Source: Pectobacterium punjabense (lineage in GTDB: Bacteria; Pseudomonadota; Gammaproteobacteria; Enterobacterales; Enterobacteriaceae). From it: 64,000 nt of DNA. Below, in pieces: positions 1 to 9,870 of the stretch (position 1 is its first letter; each line of letters begins with the position of its first letter). The stretch spans positions 744,001 to 808,000 of the forward strand of contig NZ_CP038498.1 of assembly GCF_012427845.1 (NCBI RefSeq). Reading direction: 5' to 3'. Position numbers and translations under genes: made by a program. The notes beneath the pieces were generated by a model. The model saw only the letters and a program-made list of their open reading frames with translations, had not been told where the DNA came from and made no database searches.

Positions 1-64
1 TGTGGTCATTCGTACGCCGGGCGGCGATGTGGAATACGAAGTTCTGAAGGTCGAATATTTATAA
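1..64 (+). CDS. greA: Transcript cleavage factor GreA, C-terminal end (partial)
   Basis: The window opens inside a gene whose last 20 codons, from position 2, match the GreA C-terminus (TPGGDVEYEVLKVEYL, then TAA at 62-64). GreA binds the RNA polymerase secondary channel and stimulates cleavage of backtracked RNA. Only the FKBP-like C-terminal edge is present. A terminator hairpin follows, and the divergent arrangement with yhbY matches E. coli. The identification rests on a short but distinctive tail. Confidence 0.85.
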   Translation, partial: VVIRTPGGDVEYEVLKVEYL

Positions 65-112
65 ATTTTGCCATATTGTTGATTAAAACAGCAAAAATTG
101 TAAAGAAAAGAA

Positions 113-135
113 AAAGGCCGCTTGCGGCCTTTTCT
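113..135. terminator. Bidirectional terminator between greA and yhbY
   Basis: An 8-bp stem (AAAGGCCG / CGGCCTTT) with a CTTG loop is flanked by an A-run on the left and a T-run on the right. It can therefore end greA on the plus strand and yhbY on the minus strand. Confidence 0.75.
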
Positions 136-192
136 CTAACCGAGAGGCATGGCACCTTTCCGTTAAAACCGAGTATCCTGAAATAAAAAGTG

Positions 193-486
193 TTATCGTG
201 GTAACACAATTTTACGTTCTTTCGCAGGACGGTAGAGTACCAGCGTATGGCCAATAACTTGAACGTTAGCGGCGCCTGTTTCGCGAACAATCGCTTCAAC
301 AATCAAGGCCTTGGTTTCGCGATCTTCTGTCGCTACTTTTATCTTGATCAGTTCGTGATGCGATAATGCTTGTTCGATCTCAGCCAGAACACCTTCGGTG
401 AGACCGTTATTGCCTAGCATGACAACCGGTTTTAACGGATGGGCCAAGCCTTTCAGGTGTTGTTTTTGTTTATTACTTAGGTTCAT
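193..486 (-). CDS. yhbY: Ribosome-associated RNA-binding protein YhbY (CRM domain)
   Basis: This 97-residue protein is a single CRM (CRS1-YhbY) domain, the usual full length. The family GxxG loop is visible in VMLGNNGLTEGV. Members bind RNA and associate with pre-50S ribosomal particles. The gene is divergent from rlmE, a 23S rRNA methyltransferase, which suits a shared theme of large-subunit maturation. The ATG at 484-486 is the start that gives the family length. Confidence 0.92.
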   Translation of the reverse strand: MNLSNKQKQHLKGLAHPLKPVVMLGNNGLTEGVLAEIEQALSHHELIKIKVATEDRETKALIVEAIVRETGAANVQVIGHTLVLYRPAKERKIVLPR

Positions 487-629
487 TGTCTTTTTTACTT
501 AGGTTGGGATTGAAAACGGGTCATTCTACCGCCATCTCATGATTATAACCAATTTGACTGTTCTGATTGGTAATATGTGAGAAGTTTCTCCCCACCACGA
601 GCGTGTTACTGAGAATAGTTGGAAAATCG

Positions 630-1259
630 ATGGCGAATAAAAAGCGTTCTGCAAGTTCCAGTCGCTGGTTGCAGGAACACTTTAGCGATAAATATGTGCA
701 GCAGGCTCAGAAAAAAGGGCTGCGCTCACGTGCTTGGTTTAAACTTGACGAAATACAGCAGGGCGACAAACTGTTTAAACCTGGCATGACGGTTGTAGAT
801 TTAGGCGCTGCACCGGGAGGCTGGTCGCAATATGTGGTCACGCAAATTGGTGGAAATGGTCGAATCATCGCGTGTGATATTTTACCGATGGACCCGATTG
901 TTGGCGTCGATTTCCTGCAAGGGGACTTTCGTGATGAACAGGTCCTCAAAGCTTTGCTCGAAAGAGTTGGCGATAGCAAAGTTCAGGTGGTGATGTCTGA
1001 CATGGCCCCTAACATGAGTGGTACACCAGCCGTTGATATTCCGAAGTCGATGTATCTGGTTGAATTAGCTCTTGGTATGTGTCGAGATGTATTAGCCCCA
1101 GGCGGAAGTTTCCTGGTGAAAGTGTTTCAGGGAGAAGGCTTTGATGAATACCTGCGGGAAATTCGCTCCCTGTTTACGAAGGTGAAAATTCGTAAACCAG
1201 ACGCCTCACGTGCCCGGTCTCGTGAAGTGTATATTGTAGCGACAGGGCGCAAACTGTAG
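630..1259 (+). CDS. rlmE: 23S rRNA (uridine-2'-O) methyltransferase RlmE
   Basis: The protein of 209 residues has the length of E. coli RlmE (FtsJ/RrmJ), which 2'-O-methylates U2552 of 23S rRNA on the 50S subunit. The catalytic K-D-K-E tetrad lies at K38, D124, K164 and E199, the E. coli numbering. The SAM-binding motif [11 protein letters not shown] is near residues 57-67. The ATG at 630 is preferred over an upstream in-frame start because it gives [10 protein letters not shown], the conserved N-terminus. The gene is followed closely by ftsH, as in the heat-shock rlmE-ftsH operon of E. coli. I saw no convincing sigma-32 promoter. Confidence 0.95.
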   Translation: MANKKRSASSSRWLQEHFSDKYVQQAQKKGLRSRAWFKLDEIQQGDKLFKPGMTVVDLGAAPGGWSQYVVTQIGGNGRIIACDILPMDPIVGVDFLQGDFRDEQVLKALLERVGDSKVQVVMSDMAPNMSGTPAVDIPKSMYLVELALGMCRDVLAPGGSFLVKVFQGEGFDEYLREIRSLFTKVKIRKPDASRARSREVYIVATGRKL

Positions 1260-1306
1260 TACCCTAACGCTGTTTTTTAACACAGTTGTAATATGAGGTT
1301 AATCCC

Positions 1307-3268
1307 TTGAGTGACATGGCGAAAAACCTAATTCTCTGGTTAGTCATCGCAGTTGTGCTGATGTCTGTTTTCCAGAGCTTTGGGCCCAGCGAGTCGAATG
1401 GCCGTAGGGTGGATTATTCAACCTTCTTGACTGAAGTGAATCAGGATCAGGTCCGTGAAGCACGTATTAATGGGCGTGAGATCAGTGTTATCAAAAAAGA
1501 CAGCAACAGATACACGACCTACATTCCTGTCAATGACCCCAAGCTACTGGATAACCTGCTAACGAAGAATGTGAAAGTCGTTGGTGAGCCACCGGAAGAA
1601 CAGAGCCTGTTGGCATCTATTTTTATTTCCTGGTTCCCGATGCTGTTACTGATTGGCGTTTGGATCTTCTTCATGCGTCAAATGCAAGGCGGCGGTGGTA
1701 AAGGTGCCATGTCCTTCGGCAAGAGCAAAGCACGTATGTTGACTGAAGATCAGATCAAGACGACGTTTGCTGATGTAGCCGGTTGCGACGAAGCGAAGGA
1801 AGAGGTTAGCGAGCTGGTCGACTACCTGCGCGAACCTAGCCGTTTCCAGAAATTGGGCGGTAAAATTCCGAAGGGTATTCTGATGGTCGGCCCGCCGGGA
1901 ACGGGTAAAACGCTGCTAGCGAAAGCGATTGCTGGCGAAGCGAAAGTACCTTTCTTTACGATTTCTGGTTCTGACTTCGTTGAAATGTTTGTGGGTGTCG
2001 GGGCATCTCGTGTTCGTGACATGTTCGAACAAGCCAAGAAAGCAGCACCTTGTATCATTTTTATCGATGAAATTGATGCCGTTGGTCGCCAGCGTGGTGC
2101 TGGTTTGGGCGGTGGCCACGATGAACGTGAGCAGACGCTGAACCAAATGCTGGTTGAGATGGATGGCTTTGAAGGCAACGAAGGCATTATTGTCATCGCC
2201 GCGACGAACCGTCCCGATGTTCTTGACCCTGCCTTGCTGCGCCCAGGTCGTTTTGATCGCCAGGTTGTGGTTGGGTTGCCAGACGTTCGCGGTCGTGAAC
2301 AGATTCTGAAAGTTCATATGCGTCGCGTACCGCTGTCTCCAGATATCGATGCGTCTGTTATCGCGCGTGGAACACCAGGTTTCTCTGGTGCGGATTTGGC
2401 TAACCTGGTTAACGAAGCCGCATTGTTCTCCGCTCGTGGCAACAAACGTGTTGTTTCGATGGTCGAGTTCGAGAAAGCGAAAGACAAAATCATGATGGGC
2501 GCAGAGCGTCGTTCCATGGTAATGACTGAAAAGCAGAAAGAGTCGACGGCGTACCATGAAGCTGGGCATGCAATTATTGGTCGTCTGGTACCAGAGCACG
2601 ATCCGGTACACAAGGTGACGATCATTCCACGTGGTCGTGCACTGGGTGTGACGTTCTTCCTGCCTGAAGGTGATGCGATTAGCGCCAGCCGTCAGAAGCT
2701 CGAAAGCCAGATCTCTACGCTGTACGGTGGTCGATTGGCTGAAGAAATTATTTACGGCGTGGAACATGTTTCGACCGGTGCGTCCAATGACATTAAAGTT
2801 GCGACGTCAATTGCTCGTAACATGGTGACGCAGTGGGGCTTCTCTGAAAAACTCGGTCCATTGCTCTATGCGGAAGAAGAGGGTGAAGTATTCCTCGGTC
2901 GTTCCGTCGCAAAAGCCAAGCATATGTCAGATGAAACGGCGCGTATCATCGATCAGGAAGTCAAATCTCTGGTTGAGCGTAACTATGTGCGTGCTCGTGA
3001 ACTGCTGATGGCAAATATGGATATCCTTCACTCAATGAAAGATGCGTTGATGAAGTATGAAACCATTGATGCGCCGCAGATCGACGATCTGATGGGACGT
3101 AAGAAAGACGTACGCCCGCCAGCAGGTTGGGAGGCTTCTCGCTCCGATAACGATTCAGGCAATGGTGGCGGCACACCGAAAGCCCCTACGCCAGTGGATG
3201 AGCCGCAGACTCCTAATTCAGGCAGCAATCCTGGTAATACGATGTCTGAGCAAGCGGACGACAAATAA
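1307..3268 (+). CDS. ftsH: ATP-dependent inner-membrane zinc metalloprotease FtsH
   Basis: FtsH degrades membrane proteins, LpxC and sigma-32 at the inner membrane as a hexamer. Two N-terminal transmembrane segments (about residues 7-24 and 100-122) flank a periplasmic domain. Then come Walker A GPPGTGKT, Walker B IIFIDEID, the second region of homology and the zinc site HEAGH. The C-terminal tail is low-complexity and slightly longer than in E. coli. Two starts are possible: TTG at 1307 has a GAGG ribosome-binding site 8 bases upstream, while ATG at 1316 gives the 3-residue shorter E. coli-type N-terminus but has poorer spacing. I chose the TTG on spacing. Confidence 0.95.
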   Translation: MSDMAKNLILWLVIAVVLMSVFQSFGPSESNGRRVDYSTFLTEVNQDQVREARINGREISVIKKDSNRYTTYIPVNDPKLLDNLLTKNVKVVGEPPEEQSLLASIFISWFPMLLLIGVWIFFMRQMQGGGGKGAMSFGKSKARMLTEDQIKTTFADVAGCDEAKEEVSELVDYLREPSRFQKLGGKIPKGILMVGPPGTGKTLLAKAIAGEAKVPFFTISGSDFVEMFVGVGASRVRDMFEQAKKAAPCIIFIDEIDAVGRQRGAGLGGGHDEREQTLNQMLVEMDGFEGNEGIIVIAATNRPDVLDPALLRPGRFDRQVVVGLPDVRGREQILKVHMRRVPLSPDIDASVIARGTPGFSGADLANLVNEAALFSARGNKRVVSMVEFEKAKDKIMMGAERRSMVMTEKQKESTAYHEAGHAIIGRLVPEHDPVHKVTIIPRGRALGVTFFLPEGDAISASRQKLESQISTLYGGRLAEEIIYGVEHVSTGASNDIKVATSIARNMVTQWGFSEKLGPLLYAEEEGEVFLGRSVAKAKHMSDETARIIDQEVKSLVERNYVRARELLMANMDILHSMKDALMKYETIDAPQIDDLMGRKKDVRPPAGWEASRSDNDSGNGGGTPKAPTPVDEPQTPNSGSNPGNTMSEQADDK

Positions 3269-3300
3269 TTTGCCCGTGATAGACATCTGTAACGTTACGA

Positions 3301-3326
3301 AACCCCAGCCTATGCTGGGGTTTTTT
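3301..3326 (+). terminator. Rho-independent terminator after ftsH
   Basis: A 9-bp stem AACCCCAGC / GCTGGGGTT with loop CTAT is followed by a T-run. It separates ftsH from folP, so folP-glmM must either read through or have its own promoter. Confidence 0.88.
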
Positions 3327-3385
3327 ACTGGGAATGCTCTTGAATCACATTACACGCTAACTACACCAGAATGCGGAGGTAAATC

Positions 3386-4219
3386 ATGCAACTGGTTGCC
3401 AGAGACTCAACGCTGGATCTTTCCTGCCCACACATCATGGGCATTCTTAACGTCACGCCAGATTCTTTTTCCGATGGTGGCAAACACAATAAGCTTGATG
3501 CGGCGTTACTGCACGTTCAGGAGATGGTTACCGCTGGCGCGACCCTGATCGATATTGGCGGTGAATCAACGCGCCCTGGGGCGGATGAGGTCAGCACAGA
3601 AGAAGAGCTGGAACGTGTGGTGCCCGTGGTTGAAGCCATTGCTAGACGTTTTGACGTATGGATCTCGGTCGATACTTCAAAACCCGAGGTGATGACGGCG
3701 TCGGCACTGGCAGGCGCGCATCTGATTAATGATATTCGTGCTTTGCAAGAGCCCGGTGCTCTGGAAGCAGCAGCAGCAACAGGTTTGCCAGTGTGCCTGA
3801 TGCACATGCAGGGTATGCCGAGAACCATGCAGCACAAACCGCATTATGATGACTTACTACAGGATATCGGAAATTTTTTTCAACAGCAGATTGAACGCTG
3901 CGTGAATGCCAACATTCCGAAAAGTAAGCTATTACTGGACCCTGGGTTTGGATTCGGTAAGAATCTTGCTCATAATTACGCGCTCCTGGCTCGTTTGAGC
4001 GAGTTACACCGCTTTGAGCTGCCTCTGCTAGTTGGCATGTCGAGGAAATCCATGATTGGACAACTCCTTAATGTGCCGCCAGCACAGCGTGTTCATGGTA
4101 GCGTCGCCTGCGCAGTCATTGCGGCGATGCAAGGAGCACAGATTATTCGCGTCCACGATGTTAAAGAAACGGCTGATGCCATGCGCATTGTTGAAGCCAC
4201 CCTTTCTGCGAAGGAATAA
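3386..4219 (+). CDS. folP: Dihydropteroate synthase
   Basis: The 277-residue protein condenses 6-hydroxymethyl-dihydropterin pyrophosphate with p-aminobenzoate in folate synthesis and is the sulfonamide target. The pterin-binding signatures are clear: [15 protein letters not shown] near residues 18-32, [12 protein letters not shown] near 56-67, and a C-terminal RVHDV motif. A GGAGG ribosome-binding site precedes the ATG at 3386. glmM starts 7 bases after its stop, so the two genes form an operon as in E. coli. Confidence 0.96.
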   Translation: MQLVARDSTLDLSCPHIMGILNVTPDSFSDGGKHNKLDAALLHVQEMVTAGATLIDIGGESTRPGADEVSTEEELERVVPVVEAIARRFDVWISVDTSKPEVMTASALAGAHLINDIRALQEPGALEAAAATGLPVCLMHMQGMPRTMQHKPHYDDLLQDIGNFFQQQIERCVNANIPKSKLLLDPGFGFGKNLAHNYALLARLSELHRFELPLLVGMSRKSMIGQLLNVPPAQRVHGSVACAVIAAMQGAQIIRVHDVKETADAMRIVEATLSAKE

Positions 4220-4226
4220 AAACAAG

Positions 4227-5564
4227 ATGAGTAACCGCAAATATTTTGGTACCGATGGTATACGTGGCAAGGTCGGCGATACGCCTATTACACCTGACTT
4301 TGTACTTAAATTGGGCTGGGCTGCTGGGAAAGTACTCGCGCGGCATGGTTCGCGTAAAATTATTATCGGCAAAGATACTCGTATCTCTGGCTATATGCTC
4401 GAATCCGCACTAGAAGCTGGACTCGCAGCCGCGGGGCTGTCCGCTTCTTTTACTGGCCCGATGCCGACGCCTGCGGTTGCTTATCTCACCCGCACATTCC
4501 GTGCAGAAGCGGGTATCGTTATTTCTGCTTCTCACAACCCGTATTATGACAACGGCATTAAATTCTTCTCAATTGACGGCACCAAGCTGCCAGATGACGT
4601 AGAAGAAGCGATAGAAGCTGAACTGGAAAAACCACTGACGTGTGTTGAATCCGCAGAGTTAGGCAAAGCCAGCAGGATTGTTGACGCTGCTGGGCGTTAC
4701 ATCGAGTTTTGTAAGGGGACGTTCCCGAGCGAACTGAGTCTCAATGGTTTAAAAATTGTCGTCGATTGCGCCAATGGCGCTACCTATCATATCGCCCCCA
4801 GCGTATTGCGTGAGCTTGGTGCTAAAGTCATCGCGATTGGCTGTGAGCCGGATGGGATGAATATCAATGAAGAGTGTGGCGCAACGGACGTGAGGCAGCT
4901 ACAGGCACGTGTACTGGCTGAAAAAGCGGATGTTGGGCTGGCCTTTGACGGCGATGGCGATCGGCTCATCATGGTCGATCATTTGGGCAACAAGGTCGAT
5001 GGCGATCAAATCCTGTATATCATCGCTCGTGAAGGCCTGCGTCAAGGGCAACTACGTGGCGGTGCGGTAGGCACCCTGATGAGTAATATGGGGCTTGAGG
5101 TTGCGTTAAAGCAACTGGGTATCCCGTTTGCTCGTGCCAAGGTGGGTGACCGCTATGTGTTAGAAATGATGCAGGCAAAAGGATGGCGTATCGGTGCGGA
5201 AAATTCCGGTCATGTAATCCTATTAGATAAAACCACGACGGGAGACGGAGTGATCGCTGGTTTGCAAGTACTTACCGCGATAGTGAAAAATCATATGAGC
5301 CTGCATGACCTATGCAGTGGCATGAAGCTGTTTCCACAGATCTTGGTTAATGTACGGTTTACTGGCGAAAATGATCCGCTGGAAGATAGCAATGTGCAGC
5401 AGATTACGCAGGATGTAGAAAAAGAATTGGCCGGACGCGGACGAGTACTGTTGCGTAAATCTGGTACTGAGCCACTGATTCGCGTCATGGTTGAGGGTGA
5501 ACACGAAGAGACGGTAATTGCGCTGGCTAATCGTATTGCTGATGCGGTGAAAGCCGTCAGCTGA
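4227..5564 (+). CDS. glmM: Phosphoglucosamine mutase
   Basis: GlmM converts glucosamine-6-phosphate to glucosamine-1-phosphate for UDP-GlcNAc, peptidoglycan and LPS. From the ATG at 4227 the protein has 445 residues, exactly the E. coli length. The phosphorylated serine is S102 in ISASHNP, the magnesium loop is DGDGDR, and the phosphate-binding loop [10 protein letters not shown] lies near the C-terminus. The in-frame ATG at 4056 lies inside folP and is rejected. The ribosome-binding site AAGGA overlaps the end of folP, suggesting translational coupling. Confidence 0.96.
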   Translation: MSNRKYFGTDGIRGKVGDTPITPDFVLKLGWAAGKVLARHGSRKIIIGKDTRISGYMLESALEAGLAAAGLSASFTGPMPTPAVAYLTRTFRAEAGIVISASHNPYYDNGIKFFSIDGTKLPDDVEEAIEAELEKPLTCVESAELGKASRIVDAAGRYIEFCKGTFPSELSLNGLKIVVDCANGATYHIAPSVLRELGAKVIAIGCEPDGMNINEECGATDVRQLQARVLAEKADVGLAFDGDGDRLIMVDHLGNKVDGDQILYIIAREGLRQGQLRGGAVGTLMSNMGLEVALKQLGIPFARAKVGDRYVLEMMQAKGWRIGAENSGHVILLDKTTTGDGVIAGLQVLTAIVKNHMSLHDLCSGMKLFPQILVNVRFTGENDPLEDSNVQQITQDVEKELAGRGRVLLRKSGTEPLIRVMVEGEHEETVIALANRIADAVKAVS

Positions 5565-5595
5565 GGTTTTTTTGATTCACCAATCAGGTAGATAA

Positions 5596-5637
5596 GGCTT
5601 TCGATATGTGCTTTGTGTCGAAAGCCGCTGTTTTTTT
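5596..5637 (+). terminator. Rho-independent terminator after glmM
   Basis: The stem GGCTTTCGA / TCGAAAGCC (9 bp, 13-base loop) is followed by GCTG and seven T. Confidence 0.8.
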
Positions 5638-5811
5638 CTGCAATCAAGCTGTAGTAGCTAAATTACCCTTGCGTAGGTTACATCCTTTGGTTAGTATTCA
5701 GACCCGCTTCATAAGGGATGTCCTACACCCTGTTTAGCGGAATGACACGCGGTTTGCCGCCAGAATATAGCATCTCCATGAATCATGGGGGAAAGGTTAA
5801 CGGGTACGACT

Positions 5812-6144
5812 ATGTACGAAGCTCTATTAGTGATTTTCCTGTTAGTATCGATCGGGCTTGTTGTCTTGATCATGCTTCAACAGGGTAAAGGTGCTGATAT
5901 GGGGGCCTCGTTCGGAGCAGGTGCTTCTGCCACTTTGTTCGGTTCGAGCGGCTCCGGTAATTTCATGACCCGCATGACTGCGATACTGGCGACCCTGTTC
6001 TTCATTATCAGTCTCATTCTGGGCAACTTAAGTTCGCTGCAGAAAAGAGGTGGTGCATGGGATAACCTAAGCCAGCCAGAAAAAGTGGAACAGACAACAA
6101 CGCCTGTTGCACCTTCAACGCCGGCGAGTGACATTCCGAAGTAA
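5812..6144 (+). CDS. secG: SecYEG translocon subunit SecG
   Basis: SecG is the small accessory membrane subunit of the protein-export channel. The 110-residue length equals that of E. coli. Two hydrophobic helices (about residues 2-20 and 54-72) flank the cytoplasmic loop with the conserved GKGADMGASFGAGAS and TLFGSSGSG segments. The ATG at 5812 matches the family N-terminus MYEALLVIFL; the ATG 27 bases upstream does not. tRNA-Leu(GAG) follows 24 bases after the stop and is probably co-transcribed, as in E. coli. Confidence 0.95.
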   Translation: MYEALLVIFLLVSIGLVVLIMLQQGKGADMGASFGAGASATLFGSSGSGNFMTRMTAILATLFFIISLILGNLSSLQKRGGAWDNLSQPEKVEQTTTPVAPSTPASDIPK

Positions 6145-6168
6145 GTGTTTTGAAGCAGTAATTGTGAT

Positions 6169-6255
6169 GCCGTGGTGGTGGAATTGGTAGACACGCTACC
6201 TTGAGGTGGTAGTGCCCGATTGGGCTTACGGGTTCAAGTCCCGTCCTCGGTACCA
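6169..6255 (+). tRNA. leuU: tRNA-Leu(GAG) with an acceptor-stem U-U mismatch
   Basis: This 87-base class II tRNA has a long variable arm, anticodon GAG, the TTCAAGTCC T-loop region and an encoded CCA end (6253-6255). It aligns with E. coli leuU in the same position after secG. The 5' acceptor strand is GCCGTGG and the 3' strand CCTCGGT. Position 5 (T at 6173) therefore faces T at 6247, whereas E. coli has A there. The rest of the stem pairs normally. Confidence 0.95.
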
Positions 6256-6260
6256 ACATA

Positions 6261-6292
6261 AAAAATAGACGCTAACAGCGTCTATTTTTTTG
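6261..6292 (+). terminator. Terminator after secG-leuU
   Basis: A 13-bp perfect stem AAAAATAGACGCT / AGCGTCTATTTTT with loop AAC and a T-run follows directly after the tRNA. Confidence 0.9.
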
Positions 6293-7443
6293 TCTTTAAT
6301 TTCTCGCATTAACCTTACAGATGCGCCATTGACCTGCTAAGGGTTACCGTCTAGTAAGTCGATAAAGGCTTGAGGCGCGTTTCCTATCCCTCCCCAATAA
6401 TATAACTCCACTGTCTTATATCTTATTTTCTCCGTGTTATAGAGGGCTGGTAGTCGGTTAAAGATTCAATGGGTTGGATTTATCTATGCTTGTAGTTTTT
6501 TAGGGAACCAGTGTGGCTACGCCCATCATTCCTGTGTCGGTTGGGCTTGGTCTATTGTCTATTAGGTGAGGCGTTCTTGGCGTGATCTTTTAGTGAAATG
6601 GGACTTCTTGCTACTCTGTGATGCTATTGAGGCTCTATTCTCTGTTACTTTGGGTGTGTTTTTCCTCGGGGAATAATTTTTACCGTGAAGGGTTACAAGA
6701 TGAGTAGGTTCGTTAGATTACCACCCTATTTATCATGCGATAAATATAAAAACGCGCAGGAAATACCTTTTTTAGTATTTAATAGTTGGGTGAGAGTGAG
6801 TTTGTGAGCTTTTTTTATATAATGTTATATGCTGGATTTCATGGTTTTAAAAATATACCTTGTTAAGGTTTAACTTATTTTTTTAATTTATATCATCCAC
6901 TATTTATCTTAAATAATTATTTCTGCATGTATGCTTTATCCTTTTTATGTCTAAAAATAAAAATTCCCTGTCGTGATTTTGTTGTAAGTAAATGAAATTG
7001 TTGATTAATTTTTTATTGTTATCTCTGGAAATAAAGGGAAGAGATGGATGTGTTGTTGTGGATAAATCTATTTTTATTCTTGGCTAATTTTTTGAAGCTA
7101 ATGATTATATGAGGTATCAATATTTTTTTGTATGAAAGGAGTATTACATAGCATTTTGTCTTGAAAGCGTAATTTAGCATTTTTTTCTAAAAAAATTTGA
7201 AGCATAGTTTTTCTTGAAAATCAGTATGAGCGATATTGATGTTAGGGTGATTGTTGTAGCGGATTTTATTGTTAGAGGAAGAATGAAGGTAAATTTCGGT
7301 TAGTTATTATTTTATTTAAACATATGGGGGCAAAGTGCCATATCTTTCCCTCTTTGGCCTCTTAGTCTTCCTCGACGGACAGAACAGGAGTTCTTTAGCG
7401 TCCCTGGTTTTGCGGTTGATGCCTCCAGCCAAGCTGGTTGTTA
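6293..7443. other. AT-rich region without recognisable genes
   Basis: About 1.15 kb, visibly more AT-rich than its surroundings between roughly 6660 and 7330, with frequent stops in all frames. In E. coli argG (and yhbX) lies here between leuU and metY, and no trace of either is visible. The longest ribosome-site-preceded frame is a 35-codon ORF at 6700-6807, which I do not recognise and do not call. The last 130 bases return to normal composition and lead into the metY promoter. Confidence 0.6.
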
Positions 7444-7472
7444 TTGACAAATGGACCTATTCTGCGTATAAA
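7444..7472 (+). promoter_or_regulatory. Near-consensus sigma-70 promoter of the metY-nusA operon
   Basis: TTGACA at 7444-7449, a 17-base spacer and TATAAA at 7467-7472 place the start near 7480, about 70 bases before the tRNA. The position agrees with the metY-proximal promoter of the E. coli nusA operon. Confidence 0.85.
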
Positions 7473-7547
7473 AATCGCCTTCGAACCAATCCTATGGATG
7501 ACTTGCATTTATGCGGTTGTCAGCGTAGTATTTGCCACGTTTTCGGA

Positions 7548-7622
<75 letters not shown>

Positions 7623-7624
<2 letters not shown>

Positions 7625-7646
7625 CTTACTTCCAGTAAAGTGTTTT
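7623..7646 (+). terminator. Weak hairpin with T-run just after metY
   Basis: CACTTACT / AGTAAAGTG pairs with one bulged base around a TCC loop and is followed by TTTTTT. It probably acts as an attenuator or in processing of the tRNA 3' end, since the operon continues. Confidence 0.45.
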
Positions 7647-7756
7647 TTCAAATACGTTCTTCACTCAATTTCTATCTCTTTTTGCAGTGATTTTTGAAAA
7701 AATCCTTCACCGAAAGTTATGCCGTGCTGGTTCGCGGTATTAGGGTCCAGTTGCAT

Positions 7757-7824
7757 AAAGCCCCGATTTTTCGGGGTTTTTTGTTATTTGGCAACAAACA
7801 ACTGGGCTATTAGGCCCTTTTTTT
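7757..7824 (+). terminator. Tandem terminators in the rimP leader
   Basis: The first hairpin is AAAGCCCCGA / TCGGGGTTTT (stem about 7757-7780) with a T-run. The second is GGGC TATTAG GCCC (7804-7817) followed by seven T, ending 18 bases before the rimP start. The E. coli nusA operon also carries terminators between metY and rimP; these would attenuate transcription of the translation genes relative to the tRNA. Confidence 0.75.
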
Positions 7825-7841
7825 ATGTCTTGGGGGTGGAC

Positions 7842-8294
7842 TTGTCCACATTAGAGCAAAAATTAACAGAGATGATTTCAGCGCCCGTGGCCGCATTAGG
7901 CTACGAATTAGTTGGAATTGAGTTCATCCGTAGTCGCCAATCGACGCTGCGTATCTATATTGATAGTGAAGATGGGATCACTGTTGATGATTGTGCTGAT
8001 GTCAGCCACCAGGTCAGTGCGGTATTGGATGTAGAAGACCCAATCACTGTTGCTTATAACCTGGAGGTTTCGTCTCCAGGGCTCGAACGTCCCTTATTCA
8101 CAGCAGAACACTATCTGCATTTCATCGGTGAAGAGGTGACAGTGGTGCTGCGTATGGCAGTCCAGAATCGCCGTAAATGGTTGGGTGTGATCAACGCTGT
8201 TGACGGCGAAATGATCACCATAACAGTGGAAGGCAAAGATGAAGTATTCGCGCTGAGCAACATTCAGAAAGCGAATCTTGTACCCCACTTTTAA
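7842..8294 (+). CDS. rimP: Ribosome maturation factor RimP
   Basis: RimP assists 30S subunit assembly. The TTG at 7842 gives 150 residues beginning [11 protein letters not shown], the E. coli N-terminus and length; a G-rich site (GGGGGTGGA) lies just upstream. Longer in-frame readings run back through the two leader terminators and are rejected. The family motifs [10 protein letters not shown] and [11 protein letters not shown] are visible, followed by a C-terminal SH3-like domain. nusA starts 21 bases after the stop. Confidence 0.93.
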   Translation: MSTLEQKLTEMISAPVAALGYELVGIEFIRSRQSTLRIYIDSEDGITVDDCADVSHQVSAVLDVEDPITVAYNLEVSSPGLERPLFTAEHYLHFIGEEVTVVLRMAVQNRRKWLGVINAVDGEMITITVEGKDEVFALSNIQKANLVPHF

Positions 8295-8315
8295 AGTTTG
8301 GATGAGGCAACTAGG

Positions 8316-9845
8316 ATGAACAAAGAGATTCTGGCTGTTGTTGAAGCAGTTTCCAATGAGAAAGCCCTTCCGCGCGAGAAGATTTTTGAAGCGTTGGAAA
8401 CCGCACTGGCGACAGCGACCAAGAAAAAATACGAACAGGAAATTGATGTTCGCGTCAGTATCGATCGCAAAACGGGCGATTTTGATACTTTCCGTCGTTG
8501 GTTAGTCGTGAATGAAGTCACTCAGCCAACTCGCGAAATTACGCTTGATGCTGCGCAGTTTGAAGATCCTTCTCTCGATGTTGGTGGCTACGTTGAAGAT
8601 CAAATCGAATCCGTAACCTTTGACCGCATTACCACGCAAACGGCAAAACAAGTTATCGTACAGAAAGTTCGTGAAGCTGAACGTGCGATGGTTGTTGATC
8701 AGTTCCGTGAACAAGAAGGCGAGATTATCACCGGTGTCGTGAAGAAGGTGAACCGTGATAATATTTCGCTTGAAGTCAGACCAATGGATGGCTCTAACAC
8801 GAGTGCGGAAGCAGTCATTGGCCGTGAAGACATGCTGCCTCGCGAAAATTTCCGCCCTGGTGACCGTATTCGTGGCGTGCTGTACTCTGTTCGTCCTGAA
8901 GCTCGCGGTGCTCAACTGTTTGTCAGCCGTTCCCGTCCGGAAATGCTGGTTGAACTCTTCCGCATTGAAGTGCCAGAAATCGGTGAAGAAGTTATCGAGA
9001 TTAAGGCTGCGGCTCGCGATCCGGGTTCACGTGCGAAAATTGCAGTGAAGACGAATGACAAACGCATCGATCCCGTTGGGGCTTGTGTCGGTATGCGTGG
9101 TGCACGTGTGCAGGCTGTTTCCAGTGAACTGGGCGGCGAGCGTATTGATATCATTCTGTGGGATGATAATCCTGCACAGTTTGTGATCAATGCTATGGCT
9201 CCTGCTGATGTGGTATCGATCGTCGTTGATGAAGATACCTGCACGATGGATATCGCCGTTGAGTCAAGCAATCTGGCTCAGGCGATTGGTCGCAACGGGC
9301 AGAACGTCCGTCTGGCTTCCCAATTGTTGAAACAGCATCGTTCAGACGATCGTTGGGAACTGAACGTGATGACAGTGGAAGATCTTCAAGCCAAGCATCA
9401 GGCTGAAGCACATGCTGCAATCGACGTCTTTACCAAGCATCTTGATATTGATGAAGAATTTGCCACTGTGCTGGTTGAAGAAGGTTTCTCTTCACTTGAA
9501 GAACTGGCCTACGTGCCAATCAAGGAACTATTGGCCATCGAAGGCCTTGATGAAGAAACCGTTGAAGCATTGCGTGAGCGTGCTAAAGCCGCATTAACAA
9601 CGCTGGCACTGGCGCATGAAGAAAGCCTTGGTGACGGTCAACCTGCTGAAGACTTGCTTAGCTTGCCTGGGCTGTCGCGTGAGTTGGCGTTCAAACTTGC
9701 TGCGATCGGTGTTTGTACGCTGGAAGATCTTGCTGAACAGGGCGTCGACGACCTGACGGATATTGAAGAGCTCAATGATGAGCAAGCGGGCGAATTGATT
9801 ATGGCCGCGCGTAATATCTGTTGGTTTGGCGACGACAACGAATAA
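8316..9845 (+). CDS. nusA: Transcription termination/antitermination protein NusA
   Basis: NusA binds RNA polymerase and modulates pausing, termination and antitermination. Domain order is an N-terminal polymerase-binding domain (about 1-125), S1 (about 135-205), KH1 and KH2 (about 210-350, with [12 protein letters not shown]) and two acidic repeats to the end. At 509 residues it is 14 longer than E. coli NusA. By eye this comes from about 6 extra residues in S1 (near RPMDGSNTS), 7 after KH2 (near [10 protein letters not shown]) and one at the C-terminus. The ATG at 8316 gives the conserved [12 protein letters not shown]. Confidence 0.96.
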   Translation: MNKEILAVVEAVSNEKALPREKIFEALETALATATKKKYEQEIDVRVSIDRKTGDFDTFRRWLVVNEVTQPTREITLDAAQFEDPSLDVGGYVEDQIESVTFDRITTQTAKQVIVQKVREAERAMVVDQFREQEGEIITGVVKKVNRDNISLEVRPMDGSNTSAEAVIGREDMLPRENFRPGDRIRGVLYSVRPEARGAQLFVSRSRPEMLVELFRIEVPEIGEEVIEIKAAARDPGSRAKIAVKTNDKRIDPVGACVGMRGARVQAVSSELGGERIDIILWDDNPAQFVINAMAPADVVSIVVDEDTCTMDIAVESSNLAQAIGRNGQNVRLASQLLKQHRSDDRWELNVMTVEDLQAKHQAEAHAAIDVFTKHLDIDEEFATVLVEEGFSSLEELAYVPIKELLAIEGLDEETVEALRERAKAALTTLALAHEESLGDGQPAEDLLSLPGLSRELAFKLAAIGVCTLEDLAEQGVDDLTDIEELNDEQAGELIMAARNICWFGDDNE

Positions 9846-9870
9846 CGAACTGTAGCAGGAAAGGAACAGC

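Noticed and set aside
1916..2767. Long antisense frame inside ftsH (283 codons, minus strand)
   Set aside because: It mirrors the coding frame of a conserved gene, has no ribosome site and no recognisable protein features.
6700..6807. 35-codon ORF with an AAGGG site in the AT-rich gap
   Set aside because: Composition is ordinary for AT-rich DNA, the product is not recognised and one ribosome-like site is expected by chance.
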